Positions 23,401 to 33,679 of a DNA stretch of 64,000 nt are shown one piece after another. The translations under genes were made by a program, and so were the position numbers. Every line of letters starts with the position of its first letter. Position 1 is the stretch's first letter. This DNA is from Halichondria panicea (Eukaryota > Porifera > Demospongiae > Suberitida > Halichondriidae), in contig NC_087389.1 of assembly GCF_963675165.1 (NCBI RefSeq), forward strand, positions 654,001-718,000, in the 5' to 3' direction. Under the pieces are notes generated by a model that saw only the letters and a program-made list of their open reading frames with translations, was not told the origin of the DNA and searched no databases.

Positions 23401-26400
23401 GTAGCACATCAAATAGCCCACGCCTTCCCTCTAAAAATGGACACTGTGGGCCCGAAATAAATCACTGATCAAAGCACACCACCATAGCACTATCAAAGAG
23501 CTTACTATATTATATAAACGAGTTGTGCACACGTAGAAAATTAACTATATGTACACATTTGCAATTAGCAACACTTTAGTTTTTTATAGCTGGTTATTGG
23601 CACACCTATAAGGAAGGAGGTAGAGCGGCTTGTAGGTCATGAGACAGGCCAGGGCCAGCTTCTGCACCTCAGGCAGTTTGTGTGTGAGCAGCTGTCAGGG
23701 CAGAGGGGGGGGGGGGGGGGGGTGAACCAACACGCAGGTATAAGTGTGATACTGTACCTTCATACACAGTTCCTTCAGCTCCTCTTGTCTATAGAAAGTC
23801 TTGGCGTTCTTGAACTTAGAGAAAGCAGTCAACATAATCACCAGTGTCCTATATATTTATAGAGCTGTAATACTAGCTCACACACAGATAGAAACTTCCA
23901 CTGACTTGTACAAACTTTTCCGGTGACTACTACTGTCTATGTTCTGCTCAGGTGATGCTTTAGAGTCGTCGTTAGTGACACCAGCTTCACACAGTGTCAG
24001 CTGCCGACTCTCTTTCCTCAAGTCCTGCATTTCCATCAAGTTGTCTTCTTGTAGGGAATACTCATTTCTGTGGAGAGAAGATCATCCATTTAGTAGCTGT
24101 GTGCTTCTACCCGCTACACATGTACATGGCACAGCATAATTATGTAATGTATACTTGAGAATGGTCGTAACAGGCGGTTCTATTTTATGATTAAAAGCAT
24201 AAGCAATGACAAAGAGAGCCCATTAGAAACAAGGTGTCGCTAGGTACATACTATCCTGTTTCTGTGTTCTGTTTTTATTTAGGCCTCATCCCTAAGGGAA
24301 TGGCCTTCCAAAAATTTTTTCTGTTATGTTATTTGGATGTGGGGATGTTGTAGCAATTTAGGCAGGAGGCACCTCTTTTATAGCTTGACAAGGTATCACT
24401 GCTTTATGGTTCTATAAACTATGCATGCAACCATGCAATGAATATAATTGGGGCGAGCGAAGCGAGTCCCTACCTAGTCTTCAACGTTGCAATTTTGTCT
24501 GTATGTATGTATGTATCCATACGTCATGGACCGGCATAATGATTTGCTTTTGGGACTCATGATCCTTACCGCTCTCGCCTGCAGCTCCCTCTCAAGCTAG
24601 CCTGGGCTGTTACCATCCACAAGCCCCAAGGACTCACTCTAACCAAAGTGGTAGTGGATATTGGCAAGAAAGAATTTTCCTGTGGACTCACTTTTGTCGC
24701 CTGTTCTCGAGTTTGCCAACACCATTTCCCCAAAAATGGACCGAAATAAATTTCTAATATAAGCACACCATACTTATTGTAGTACTATCAAAGAGCTTAA
24801 AAAATTGGTAGATCATCGTTTAATTTGTGTGTGTGTGTTTCCATCGGTTAAACATGCATGTATCATACAACATGTGCCCTTGAGAGTGGTTGCAGCATCA
24901 ACTTCTTTTGAAAGATCACAGCAATACTATGCCGATAAGAAACACATACAGGCGCTTACGAATGTACAGCACATGACCATATATGGTGATCATTGCCACT
25001 CACTTGACAAATCTCAGAACCAGTGGTACGAGAATTCTGGAACGAGGTTCGGCAATACTTGGTTTCAAACCAGTGACACACTTCCAGAGCAGCAGTCTGA
25101 AGTTGGCATGGTCTACACGTCCACACTCCATTCCATCCAACTTCAAGTTCCAATATCGGAACAGATCCTCGACTGAAGAGTGCCACTTCATAGCGCCATC
25201 AGAGCCGGATTGAACCACACCCCCAACCCCCTCTGGAAGGAGAGAAATATGATTTGCTATAATTATATCGGGAATAAAACCATTACTGTATCTTGTACAA
25301 TGTATAATTATTATATTATTATTACCCCATGCATATAATTATGCTCACATGCTGTACTGTTATCTCAAACCTGCAATATCTGATGATTTCTCGAGGAAGC
25401 TCCCAAACACACTCCAGAAGAGCTTCATGTTCTCCCCGAAAGCATGCGAACTGTGTACAGCACACATGAGCATACACCGTAACCATGACGCGTAACTATT
25501 AGCAACTTACCCGATAATTTCTACGAGTGGATCCCATATCAGACTGAAGTTGATGTACAACGAACCAATCAGATACTTCAGAGAAACCTAACGAGAGAGG
25601 GGGAGGAAAAAACGATTATTTCTAGCAATCGCCAACTCTCAGTAAAATTAAATTTCGCTACCTATCTATATTCATTAGTGTTCTGTAATGGTTACCTCTT
25701 TGTAGGCATCAGGCAGCAATGGCGACATGATTGGACTATACTGGAGCTTCTGGAACCAGAGGATCTTCTTCCGATACTGTGTGAGAGAAGGGGGTGTGGC
25801 TATTAGTTGAGGGGGGTGGTGTTGACAGACTCACAATGTTCAGGTGTGTGGATGTCTCCTCTGCCCTCAGGCACAGCTCCAGCATGTTAGTGAGGGGGTG
25901 GTCGACAATAACGAGAGGAGGTTGCTCGAAACAACACAGAATTCTTAGAGTCACCAGCCGAACCTATAGTAGTAAAGTGTTACCATAGTGATCGGCTGAC
26001 AAGCTAAGGCTAGGTTCTTAATTAAAGAGGGGAGAGTGTGGCCATAAATTGTCATTTTTTGGCCTTGGACCATGGGCTATAATCCATGGTATGTGGCCAA
26101 ATTATTTCATCTCCCAAATATGAACTTTGACGATACCACTTGAAAGGTCTCCTTCCAAGCTTTCAGAAAATTTTAAAATCATTGAAATTGGAACAACAAA
26201 ATTATAGTTATGGCAGCTGAAGGTAGAAAGAGGGGGGTGGGCGTGTAGTTGAACATCTTTCAACAGCCCGTAACTTTAGTACCGTTGATCCAATGTTAAA
26301 AAATTTCTGATTTTCTAAAAGCTTAGAAAAATACCTTTCAAATGATGTGTTTCAATCCAAAACTTTATCGGGGGCCTAATTAGTCATTTTTCGGCCTTGG

Positions 26401-29400
26401 ACCATGGGCTATTATTATTCATGGTGTGGCCAAATTGGTAAATAATTTTATCGCTCAAATATGAACTTTGATGACACCATTTGAAAGGTCTCTTTCTAAG
26501 CTTTCAGAAAATCATAAAATCATTGAAATTGGATCCACAGAATTCAAGTTATGGCAGCCGAAAGAGATTGATTAGATACTGATGTGGTGTTAGCTAGGTA
26601 CACAGCAAAGGAGAATATTATGATAGTACCAGTGAGTGGGGAGAGGAGAGGTTGTTTTGCAGTGTTGCTAGGAACTCCATTAGCCAATCGGAAGAGAGAG
26701 CTTCAGGGGCATCCCCATCCAACAGTGCCCTGAGGTACTCCTCCACTGATGCAAGGAGGGGCAGGGAACCAGGACTCCTCCTACACAGGGAGACGAGAGG
26801 GTTAGGGACACAGGGCTACACTACCACCAAACAACCCACACAGGCAGGCACAGCAAGAAATGAAAAGAATCAAGTGACAACTTCAATTTGATGCGTACAA
26901 TTTTGTACACCACAATTTTCGATATCATTTATTGCAGGAATGAAAAGCTAAGATTCCAATGAACTTGTACATTATCACTACAACTCTAAATTGCTGACAC
27001 AACTAAAGAATCGCTATGCTCACTTAATCAGCGCCAGTAGTCCACCCAGTGGGAGCTTCTCCTTCAGAGCATCACTATGACAGAGAGCTACCACTGCAGA
27101 CACACACTGAGAGAGGAGGAGCTGGCCACACCCACTCTGTTCGCTCAGGTGGCAGTAAAGGTCGAGAAGATTACCAAGAACTTTGTCAGGACAAGGTCTA
27201 TAAAACAAAAAACAACATGTAACTTGCACGCTACTAAGTTTGAGCAATGTGCTATACAATTAACACAGTACATATAATATTGTACGATAGCATGGTTAAG
27301 ATATGTGCTCACCTGACATGTTTGAGCACTAGGAGCACTGCCCAGAGTGCCTCACACTCTCCACCATTATCCACTCCCTCCAAACAATCAGCCCAGGAGC
27401 TCAGAGCCTCCACCAGGAGAGACACCACCGTCCCTCCCTGGTCACTGCCTCTCTTACCAACACTCCACAGTGGTGGCTGCTCAAAGTCAAGAAGGAATGG
27501 CGATGCTGGTTGCTTGGCCCCACTATTGAGCGTGTATCTTGGAGGGTCAAAGTGCAGGCAAAGCTCGGCTAAAAACTTGAGAATGAGGTCATTATGCACA
27601 CCATGTTGAATCACAGAGTTGCAGAAAGTCACACATTCGCTCAGGATATCGTTATTGAATTCTTGGTATTTCTCGGCTAGTTCTTGGAAGAATTGTATCA
27701 CTGTCTCCACTTGCCAGGTCTCCGCCACCCCCACACTAGTCACACTCCTCACAAGCGATGTGAGGAGTGTGGGGGTGTGGGAGATGTGAGGCATAACGAG
27801 TATTAGCGATGCTGCCAGGTGTACGGCTACGGACAGGGTCGGCTGATCAAGTGACGCATTCGATAAAATCCCAACAATTGCCTGCATAAATAAATGAAGA
27901 TATTCAGTCAAATAATTATTATACTAAAATGCAATTAATTGTTCAATGGGCAAACAAAGTTAGAGATAAAACTCAGCTACTGGAGGAGGAACATATCATT
28001 TTCACCATTATACAGTGAAAATAATTATAAGTGTATACTACTGTACATTAAGGATGGGGGGATTATATCGAATGCTTCGAAGATATCAGCCTTGAAAAAA
28101 AAATTATTTTCTTGCAATCTCGTACCTCGACTAGTTGTCCCAGGTCAGTAATCCGACTCCCCTTCCTCCAAGAGACTAGGATGCCAATAAGATGGAGGCT
28201 GTAGGACAGCTCCTCACTGCCACCACCGCCACACACACTGCCCAGATGACTCTAATATAGGAGATTGAATAAAGCAGTTGAGTAGCAGCTTAATGTACTT
28301 AATGTAGAGTGGGGAATCTCCTCACTATACTTACCAACAATGGTTTCCACAGTGGACTTGCAAACTCTTTCCTTGTGTGTTCAGCCATGAGTTGCATCAT
28401 CTTGGACAGTGCCTGGAAGACAGTCTCTTCTGAGCCCAGCTTAGAGAGCAGTAGGGGAAGCACGGAGTGTGTGCATGAGTGGAACTGGTTGGAGACACCG
28501 CGACACATCTCAAACAACAACTGTCCCACCCCCTCAGTCATCTGTCACCACCAGAGCAATTCATTTAATAACAATTTTAAGAGCACAGGCTTTAAATCAT
28601 AACTATTACTATAGCCCTACAGTATGCATGTAGAGAGATATTCTTGACATTGGATTCTAGAACAGCCGAGTATTAATTAAAACACTTACCTCTGGATTGT
28701 CTAGTAATTGTCTGAATATCACATCAAAGAGAGCATTGTGATCACGAACCTGCACAGTTATAGGGATGGTATAATAAGTAGTGTACTTCATAAGAGACTA
28801 ACTAACGTACTTTTCTCAACAGGAAGCCGAAACTTTCGACTGCAAACTGTCGAATGTGAGCTTTTACAGAGATCAGTAGCAGCAATTTGGAGTGCATAGT
28901 AAACACTGCCTCTATGTCCTTGATCATGTGTCGCCATAGGAACTTGAACAGATATGCCAAGCTCGTGAAAACACACTGTATATGGAAAACAAATTAATAC
29001 AATGGTGGGTATTACAGTACCACCTTACTTGAATGACATCTGTGTCCTGTGTGTCAGTCATGGCTACTAGGATAGGGAAGAACTCTTTGAAGTATGGGTA
29101 GAACTCCGCCTGCAGGTCTCGGGCAAACTGTACGAGCAAGCTGTGGAATAATGGATATAATTATATATAGAAAGTGATCGATCACTGGTCAACTTACTCC
29201 AACAATGGCTCATATGCTAGTGTGTGCTTCAGTTGAAGAGAGTGCTTGAGCTTGGCAGCAATCTCATCCTGGTAGGTATAAAGAGGAGAGGATATAAAGA
29301 AGGGGACAGCTGACCTAGCCACTCACCTTGTGATGAATGAGCTGAGGCAGAGTGCCCATCAGTTTGTGGGTTTCCCTAGAGAAAGTGACAAAATCTGTAG

Positions 29401-29733
29401 TACAGTTGAGCTCTCTCCATTTCGCCAGACCTTCACCAAAGAAAGTATCAGTCTCCTGTAGCATGTAAATGATAGTATACAGTATGTATTTTATGGGTTC
29501 ATAGGGTTCACCTCTGTCGAGTCAGTAGCCTGCGTTACTCTATGAGCTACGTTTATTCTGATGTTGGCGATTCTCTCACTGAACGATTGAAACTGCCAAA
29601 AAATACATTTAAAATAAATACTGACTTGTATAGCTCTTTTATATTAAAATGAATTCTGTGCATGTGTGAATGGATATTTAGATACCCTGTGTATCTTTGT
29701 GAGATCCTCTGGCTTGAGTCTTTTCTTGCCCAT
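10863..29733 (-). CDS. UTP20: UTP20, small-subunit processome HEAT-repeat scaffold (55 exons)
   Basis: Exons in plus coordinates: 10863-11018, 11206-11478, 11579-11755, 11811-11882, 11934-12139, 12726-13197, 13446-13508, 13893-14012, 14067-14136, 14215-14294, 14418-14528, 14726-14857, 16417-16704, 16793-16931, 17190-17359, 17816-18073, 18255-18411, 18657-18793, 18880-19213, 19300-19466, 19747-20069, 20135-20207, 20272-20448, 20511-20564, 20628-20697, 20900-20967, 21031-21121, 21179-21371, 21495-21682, 22097-22251, 22314-22379, 22443-22642, 22803-22980, 23058-23079, 23139-23198, 23606-23691, 23758-23848, 23906-24067, 25004-25232, 25371-25450, 25511-25587, 25696-25776, 25835-25963, 26630-26780, 27024-27197, 27313-27881, 28126-28251, 28335-28541, 28690-28749, 28811-28975, 29029-29140, 29198-29268, 29327-29455, 29512-29592, 29686-29733. 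All phases close to 8328 nt, 2775 aa; human UTP20 is about 2785. Family landmarks include FSERIANIRINVAHRV, EGVGQLLFEMCRGVSN, ENIKHIQLHRRTRAFRKLA, SRLLPPTPQRTG, and a basic C-terminal end RRKRKKNELKKAAKKMK. UTP20 (DRIM) is a nucleolar scaffold in 18S rRNA maturation. One exon is only 22 nt (23058-23079). The start shares a promoter with the 29989 gene. Confidence 0.96.
12217..12680. repeat. R1 foldback repeat with perfect ATG-containing palindrome
   Basis: It lies within a UTP20 intron. At about 12525-12550 is a perfect palindrome centred on CCATGGGCTATATATAGCCC. On both sides are inverted phrases around GAAAGGCCTCTCTCT and AAGTTATGGCCGTTCAAA. It is followed by a GT-rich microsatellite near 12688-12710. 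No coding capacity was seen. Confidence 0.75.
15059..15066 (+). promoter_or_regulatory. TATA box of the gene nested in UTP20
   Basis: TATAAAAG stands 47 bp before the ATG at 15113, on the strand opposite to UTP20. This supports independent transcription from inside the intron. Confidence 0.65.
15113..16266 (+). CDS. Membrane coiled-coil protein nested in a UTP20 intron, with a frame break
   Basis: Exon 1 is 15113-15307 (65 aa); exon 2 starts at 15404, phase 0. After one membrane segment (FAMVVLALLLVVAAITIPIF, residues about 72-91) a long Lys/Glu coiled coil follows. The first frame ends at 15814. The second frame, 15811-16266, continues the same coil with no loss of heptad character. The break lies at a run of six A near 15775: one more A would join the two frames into a single protein of about 350 aa. 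An assembly or sequencing indel, a polymorphic null allele, or a young pseudogene are all possible. The tail (ECKGTICQLIKSATD) matches the C-x(4)-C tail of the 9615 gene, so this is its likely paralog. AATAAA follows the final stop at 16268. Function unknown. Confidence 0.75.
17695..17792. repeat. R1 repeat fragment in a UTP20 intron
   Basis: It carries GGCCATAACTTTAGTTC and CTGAAAGCTTAGAGAGAGGC, the conserved arm of the R1 family described at 12217-12680. Only one arm is present. Confidence 0.65.
20767..20850 (-). tRNA. tRNA-Leu (anticodon CAG)
   Basis: The 84 nt gene reads 5' GTCAGGATGGCCGAGCGGTC on the minus strand and ends with discriminator A. The acceptor stem GTCAGGA/TTCTGAC has one G-T pair. 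The A box is TGGCCGAGCGG and the B box GGTTCGAATCC. The anticodon stem-loop CTACG-TTCAGGT-CGTAG gives CAG, and a long variable arm, typical of tRNA-Leu, is present. There is no intron. It lies inside a UTP20 intron (20698-20899) on the host gene's strand. Internal promoters make it an independent Pol III unit. Confidence 0.95.
21688..21945. repeat. 18 bp GC-rich minisatellite in a UTP20 intron
   Basis: About 14 copies of a unit like GGTTGCATGGACACGGGG lie directly beside the 3' splice site of the intron ending at 21683. It generates open frames in several phases that are not genes. Confidence 0.9.
23420..23515. repeat. Dispersed repeat R2
   Basis: It carries AAATGGACACTGTGGGCC, AATAAATCACTGATC and AGCACTATCAAAGAGCT. 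Related copies lie at 24719-24800 and 46015-46165. Non-coding, intronic in UTP20 and GRIP. Confidence 0.65.
24561..24735 (+). pseudogene. PIF1/Helitron-type helicase C-terminal fragment
   Basis: One open frame reads QLPLKLAWAVTIHKPQG, then LTLTKVVVDIGKKEF and GLTFVACSRV. These are the last helicase motifs of PIF1-like enzymes, in which IHKSQG is the usual form, so S has become P. Nothing upstream continues the domain, and the frame ends in the R2 repeat at 24719. It sits in the 936 bp UTP20 intron on the opposite strand. It is read as the fossil of a Helitron or another PIF1-bearing element. Confidence 0.8.
24719..24800. repeat. R2 repeat copy beside the helicase fragment
   Basis: It shares AATGGACCGAAATAAAT, AAGCACACCATA and GTACTATCAAAGAGCTTA with the R2 copies at 23420 and 46015. 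Confidence 0.6.
26030..26575. repeat. Two R1 repeats in tandem in a UTP20 intron
   Basis: Two related units (about 26035-26225 and 26240-26570) each contain GGCCTTGGACCATGGGCTA and TTTGAAAGGTCTC followed by AAGCTTTCAGAAAAT. This is the same family as 7790-8058. Confidence 0.7.
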
Positions 29734-29988
29734 AATGGAGTCAATAACCTGCAAGCTTTTGCTTTGTTTTCTTTCTTGAGAGTAGAGATAGTATACAGAT
29801 AAAGCTAAGAAGCTCAGTAAAAAAGCCACGTGGACGTGGGTTGCTTGTTAACGGATACGGTATAGGTCGACATCACCATTAACACATTATTGATAGACGT
29901 GGAATAAGCTCCTCCCCCTTTTGTTTAGCGCATCTAAGCAACAACTCTCTGCGCACTGAGTATTATTTTTGTGTGGATTGTAAGGAAG
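29734..29988. promoter_or_regulatory. 255 bp bidirectional promoter between UTP20 and the 29989 gene
   Basis: The two start codons face away from each other at 29733 (-) and 29989 (+). No TATA box was seen, as is usual for such housekeeping divergent promoters. Confidence 0.6.
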
Positions 29989-32900
29989 ATGGAGCCTGAA
30001 GAGCATGCTCTCGGTGATCTCCCAAAGCTGAACCATTTTCGTGTGGAGGATGCATATCATACTTATGGAAATGGAAAGAAGCTGAAGAAAAGTAGAAATG
30101 CAGTAAGCTAACACAGTTGCAAAATATTTTCCAAGTGCATGTTACTGAATAAATGCAGGTCTCAACTAAAGATGTTCCCAGAGAACCTGTAAAACAGAAG
30201 CATATTGAAGTTGCTGGATTTTCTAGCAAAGTCAAACCAAACAATTTTGCTTTTGTGAGAGAACCCAAATACACACAACCTACCTACTTTGCGGATTTGA
30301 ACTATTCAATAATTAGGGAAGATAATATCTCAGAAAAGTACAAGCAACTCAGAAAAATATCTAATGAAAAGCAACAGGGAATTAAAACCAATTTTCGCTT
30401 GCCAAAAATTGTGGATAAAACGAACCCTTCAAACATTGTGGGTAGAACGAACCCTTCAAACATTGTGGGTAGAACGAACCCTTCAAACATTGTGGATAGA
30501 ACGAACCCTTCAAAAGCTGTTAAACGTGACCAACTGAGCTCTGTATTACATCTTAAGCAATCTCAACGCAAGAGCATTCCAAAACACTTTAGTCCACTCA
30601 CACAAGCAATATATGCTAATCGCGCTCTGCAGGAAGAAGCAAAATATTGGTCTACTGATGGTACCACAAATAAAACGTTACAGGAAGGGAAATCAAGCAG
30701 TATCTCAGAAAACTTGGACATCAGTCCACTCACCCAAGCAATATATACTAACCGTGCTCAGCCTGAGGAAGAAGTAAGATTATTGTCTACTACTGGCTCA
30801 ACAAATCACAAAGGGAAATCGAACAGTACTAGTACATCAGAAAACTCGAACATCGGTCCATACATCCTACCAATAAATGCTAACCGTACCCGTACTTTTC
30901 GGGAAGAAACAAGATACTGGTCTACTCCAACTGGTACAACAAATCACAAAGAGAAATCAAGCAGTACATCAGAAAACTTGGACATCCGTCCACACACTCT
31001 AGCAATAAATGATAACCGTGCTCAAGCTGAGGAAGAAGTAAGATTATTGTCTACTACTGGCTCAACAAATCACAAAGGGAAGTCTAACAGTACCAGTACA
31101 TCAGAAAACTTCACCAGTTCACACACCCTAGCTAACCCTGCTCTGCAGGAGGAAGAAGCAAGATATTTGTTTATTGATTCAACAAATCACAAAGAGAAAT
31201 CAAACAGTACTAGTACATCAGAAAACTTGGACATCAGTCTACACACCCTAGCAATGAATGCTAACCCTGCTCTGCAGGAGGAAGAAGCAAGATATTTGTC
31301 TACTGGTTCAAATCAAAAGTTACACAAAGGGAAAGCAAACCGTACTAGTACCTCAGAAAACTCGAATATCAGTCCACACGCCCTAGCAAGAAATGCTAAC
31401 CGTGCTCCCCTGGAGGCAAGCCCTTGGTCTACTGGTAAAACAAATCACAAGTCACTGAAACAGCCATCAAAGACTGCAGATAATGAAATTGAACAGGATG
31501 TCGAAATATCTCACACAGCAAATCAAAAGTTACACAAAGGGAAAGCAAACCGCACTAGTACCTCAGAAAACTCAAACATCAGTCCACACGCCCTAGCAAG
31601 AAATGCTAACCGTGCTCCCCTGGAGGCAAGCCCTTGGTCTACTGGTATAACAAATCACAAGTCACTGAAACAGCCATCAAAGACTGCAGATAATGAAATT
31701 GAACAGGATGTCGAAATATCTCACACAGCAACGCTTGGTAACTCAAATTTCATTCAAAAACAAGAATCTCTATCCCAGCCACAATATACCTTACAAAAAC
31801 CAACGGCGGCTCTGTACGGAGAAAAACAAGAAAAAACAAGGTCTCTATCCCAGCCACAATATACCTTACAAAAACCAACGGCGGCTCTGTACGGAGAAAA
31901 ACAAGAAAAAACGAGGTCTCTATCCCAGCCACAATATACCTTAGAAGAACCAATGGCCCTGTACGGAACAACAGCAGCTGGTAATACTACCAAACCCTCG
32001 CAAACTACCAGAAAATCAGCAAATAACATTGTTGCAAATGCGTTCAACCAAGACTTAAATGTGCAGCAAGGTAGAAATGAATTTCAGAAGAACCGAGGAT
32101 TCAGACAAAAATTAAAATGGCCACCACAACAAAAACTTTCACAGGATAAAAGCAATGAGAAGAAATCTGCCAAGAACACTGAACAGAAGACCTTATATAA
32201 CAACTCAAATTTTATTCAAAATCCTGAAGAAACGATGCAGCCGCAACACAAAAACCAAATACATGGGCCTCAGTTTTTACAAGAAGAGTTGCCAATGGCT
32301 CTGTATGGAGCAACATTAACTGGCATTACTACCAACCCCTTACAACATAATCCCAAAAAACCAACAATTATTGTGAATCCAGTCGAGCAAGAGTTCAATC
32401 TAAAGCCAAGTAGAAGAGAACCTCAAAAAACTCCAGAAAGATTAAAATCAAAATGGCCAGAAGAATCACCACAAGTAGCTGCGTCTACCAGCGACCATAC
32501 TTCATCCTCATTTACCAAAATACCAAATCACAGGAGCTCTCTGACAAATCCAAATACTCAAAGACTTCATAGGTTTCAGAATGATGAAACTCATAAAAAA
32601 AATAATGGACAGTCGATAGTTAATAATACATTAACAATGGATATTAAGCCTAAGGAGTCTTTAAGCAACAATAGCAAAGATAATATTGCAAATAAGATCA
32701 GAAACTCGAGTATAGACAGTGACCGAGGCAGACGATTTAGTTATGGTTCGCAGAGAAATTCTATTACCACCCCAATCGAGAAGGATGGCAGCAACACAAA
32801 ACAGTTTTTAGCTCCCTGTATTCTAGTGAACGCTCAACAAAGTCAGGAAAACAACCTATTGAGCTCCTCTAGCAACTGGAACTCACGTGCATCTTTTTCA

Positions 32901-33449
32901 GGAGAGCTTGGACCTATACAGACGAGAGACTCTTCTCCAGGAGAACTTGTACAGGCAGGAGACTCTTATTCAGAAGGACTTATACCTATGCAGGCTAGAG
33001 ACTCTACAGAAGAAGGACTTAGATTGTTGCAGGCTAAAGACTCTTCAGAAGAGTTGGGATCTATACAGGCAAGAGACTCTTATTCAGAAGGACTTGAATC
33101 TAGCGATACGGGGAACAAGCCATTACAAGAAGTTGTCACAGATCTCGTTCAACAGCTGGTTGAGCCACCTTGTGATCCAGAAGCGCAGCATATTATACAC
33201 AGTGGGCTTGCAGACATTAAAGAAGAAGAAGAATATTGGCTTGACTTTGAAGTTCCAAAACTGACTCCTGAGCTAAACGAAGTTCGCCCTTTATCTTTTA
33301 CTCGTGCTTTTGCATTCTCCTATTTCCACTTATTCGACATTCAAAAGTCCAACAATATATTACTCGATCCGTTACCTGTCACCAGACAAAAGAAAAGATT
33401 TCCCAGAAAGAAACCACTAATAGTCAAAGAGTGGAAATCTGCTTTTTAA
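29989..33449 (+). CDS. Orphan, disordered, repeat-rich basic protein (2 exons)
   Basis: Exons 29989-30102 and 30159-33449, phase 0, 1134 aa. Exon 1 gives MEPEEHALGDLPKLNHFRVE. The protein is rich in Ser, Thr, Asn, Gln and Lys, with no recognised domain, membrane segment or signal peptide. Internal repeats are clear: four copies of a nine-residue NPSNIVGRT-like unit (about residues 125-160), several TSENSNISPH-type units, a perfect-frame 70-residue tandem duplication (31311-31730), three copies of SLSQPQYTLQKPTAALYG, and repeated ARDSYSEGL-type units near the C terminus. Outside the repeats, the N-terminal 70 and C-terminal 60 residues (ending KRFPRKKPLIVKEWKSAF) look most constrained. It is transcribed from the promoter shared with UTP20, which hints at broad expression; function unknown. 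Confidence 0.85.
31311..31730 (+). repeat. Recent 210 bp in-frame tandem duplication
   Basis: Copies 31311-31520 and 31521-31730 differ at only about five positions and keep the reading frame (70 codons each). Confidence 0.95.
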
Positions 33450-33679
33450 AGTATACAATTTTTTTATTCCACATAAAGAATAATAATTATTGAGTATTAA
33501 ATTTTTGGTGATCTTGTGCTGCGCACACACGTTGTCGATTTCACGTGAGCTAGTTTGAGACATGCGCAGTTTTTAACAGTGGCGAAGTAAGCTTATTAGT
33601 TTGTTGATCCCTACCTATACATTCTGTAAAGGTGGGAGGGGCTTGTATTCATTTACAAGGTAAACAAAGCCAGCTGAAA

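Noticed and set aside
24805-25176. 123-residue + strand ORF starting MVDHRLICVCVF
   Set aside because: It overlaps the UTP20 exon 25004-25232 on the opposite strand; the minus strand matches UTP20 and the + frame has no family features.
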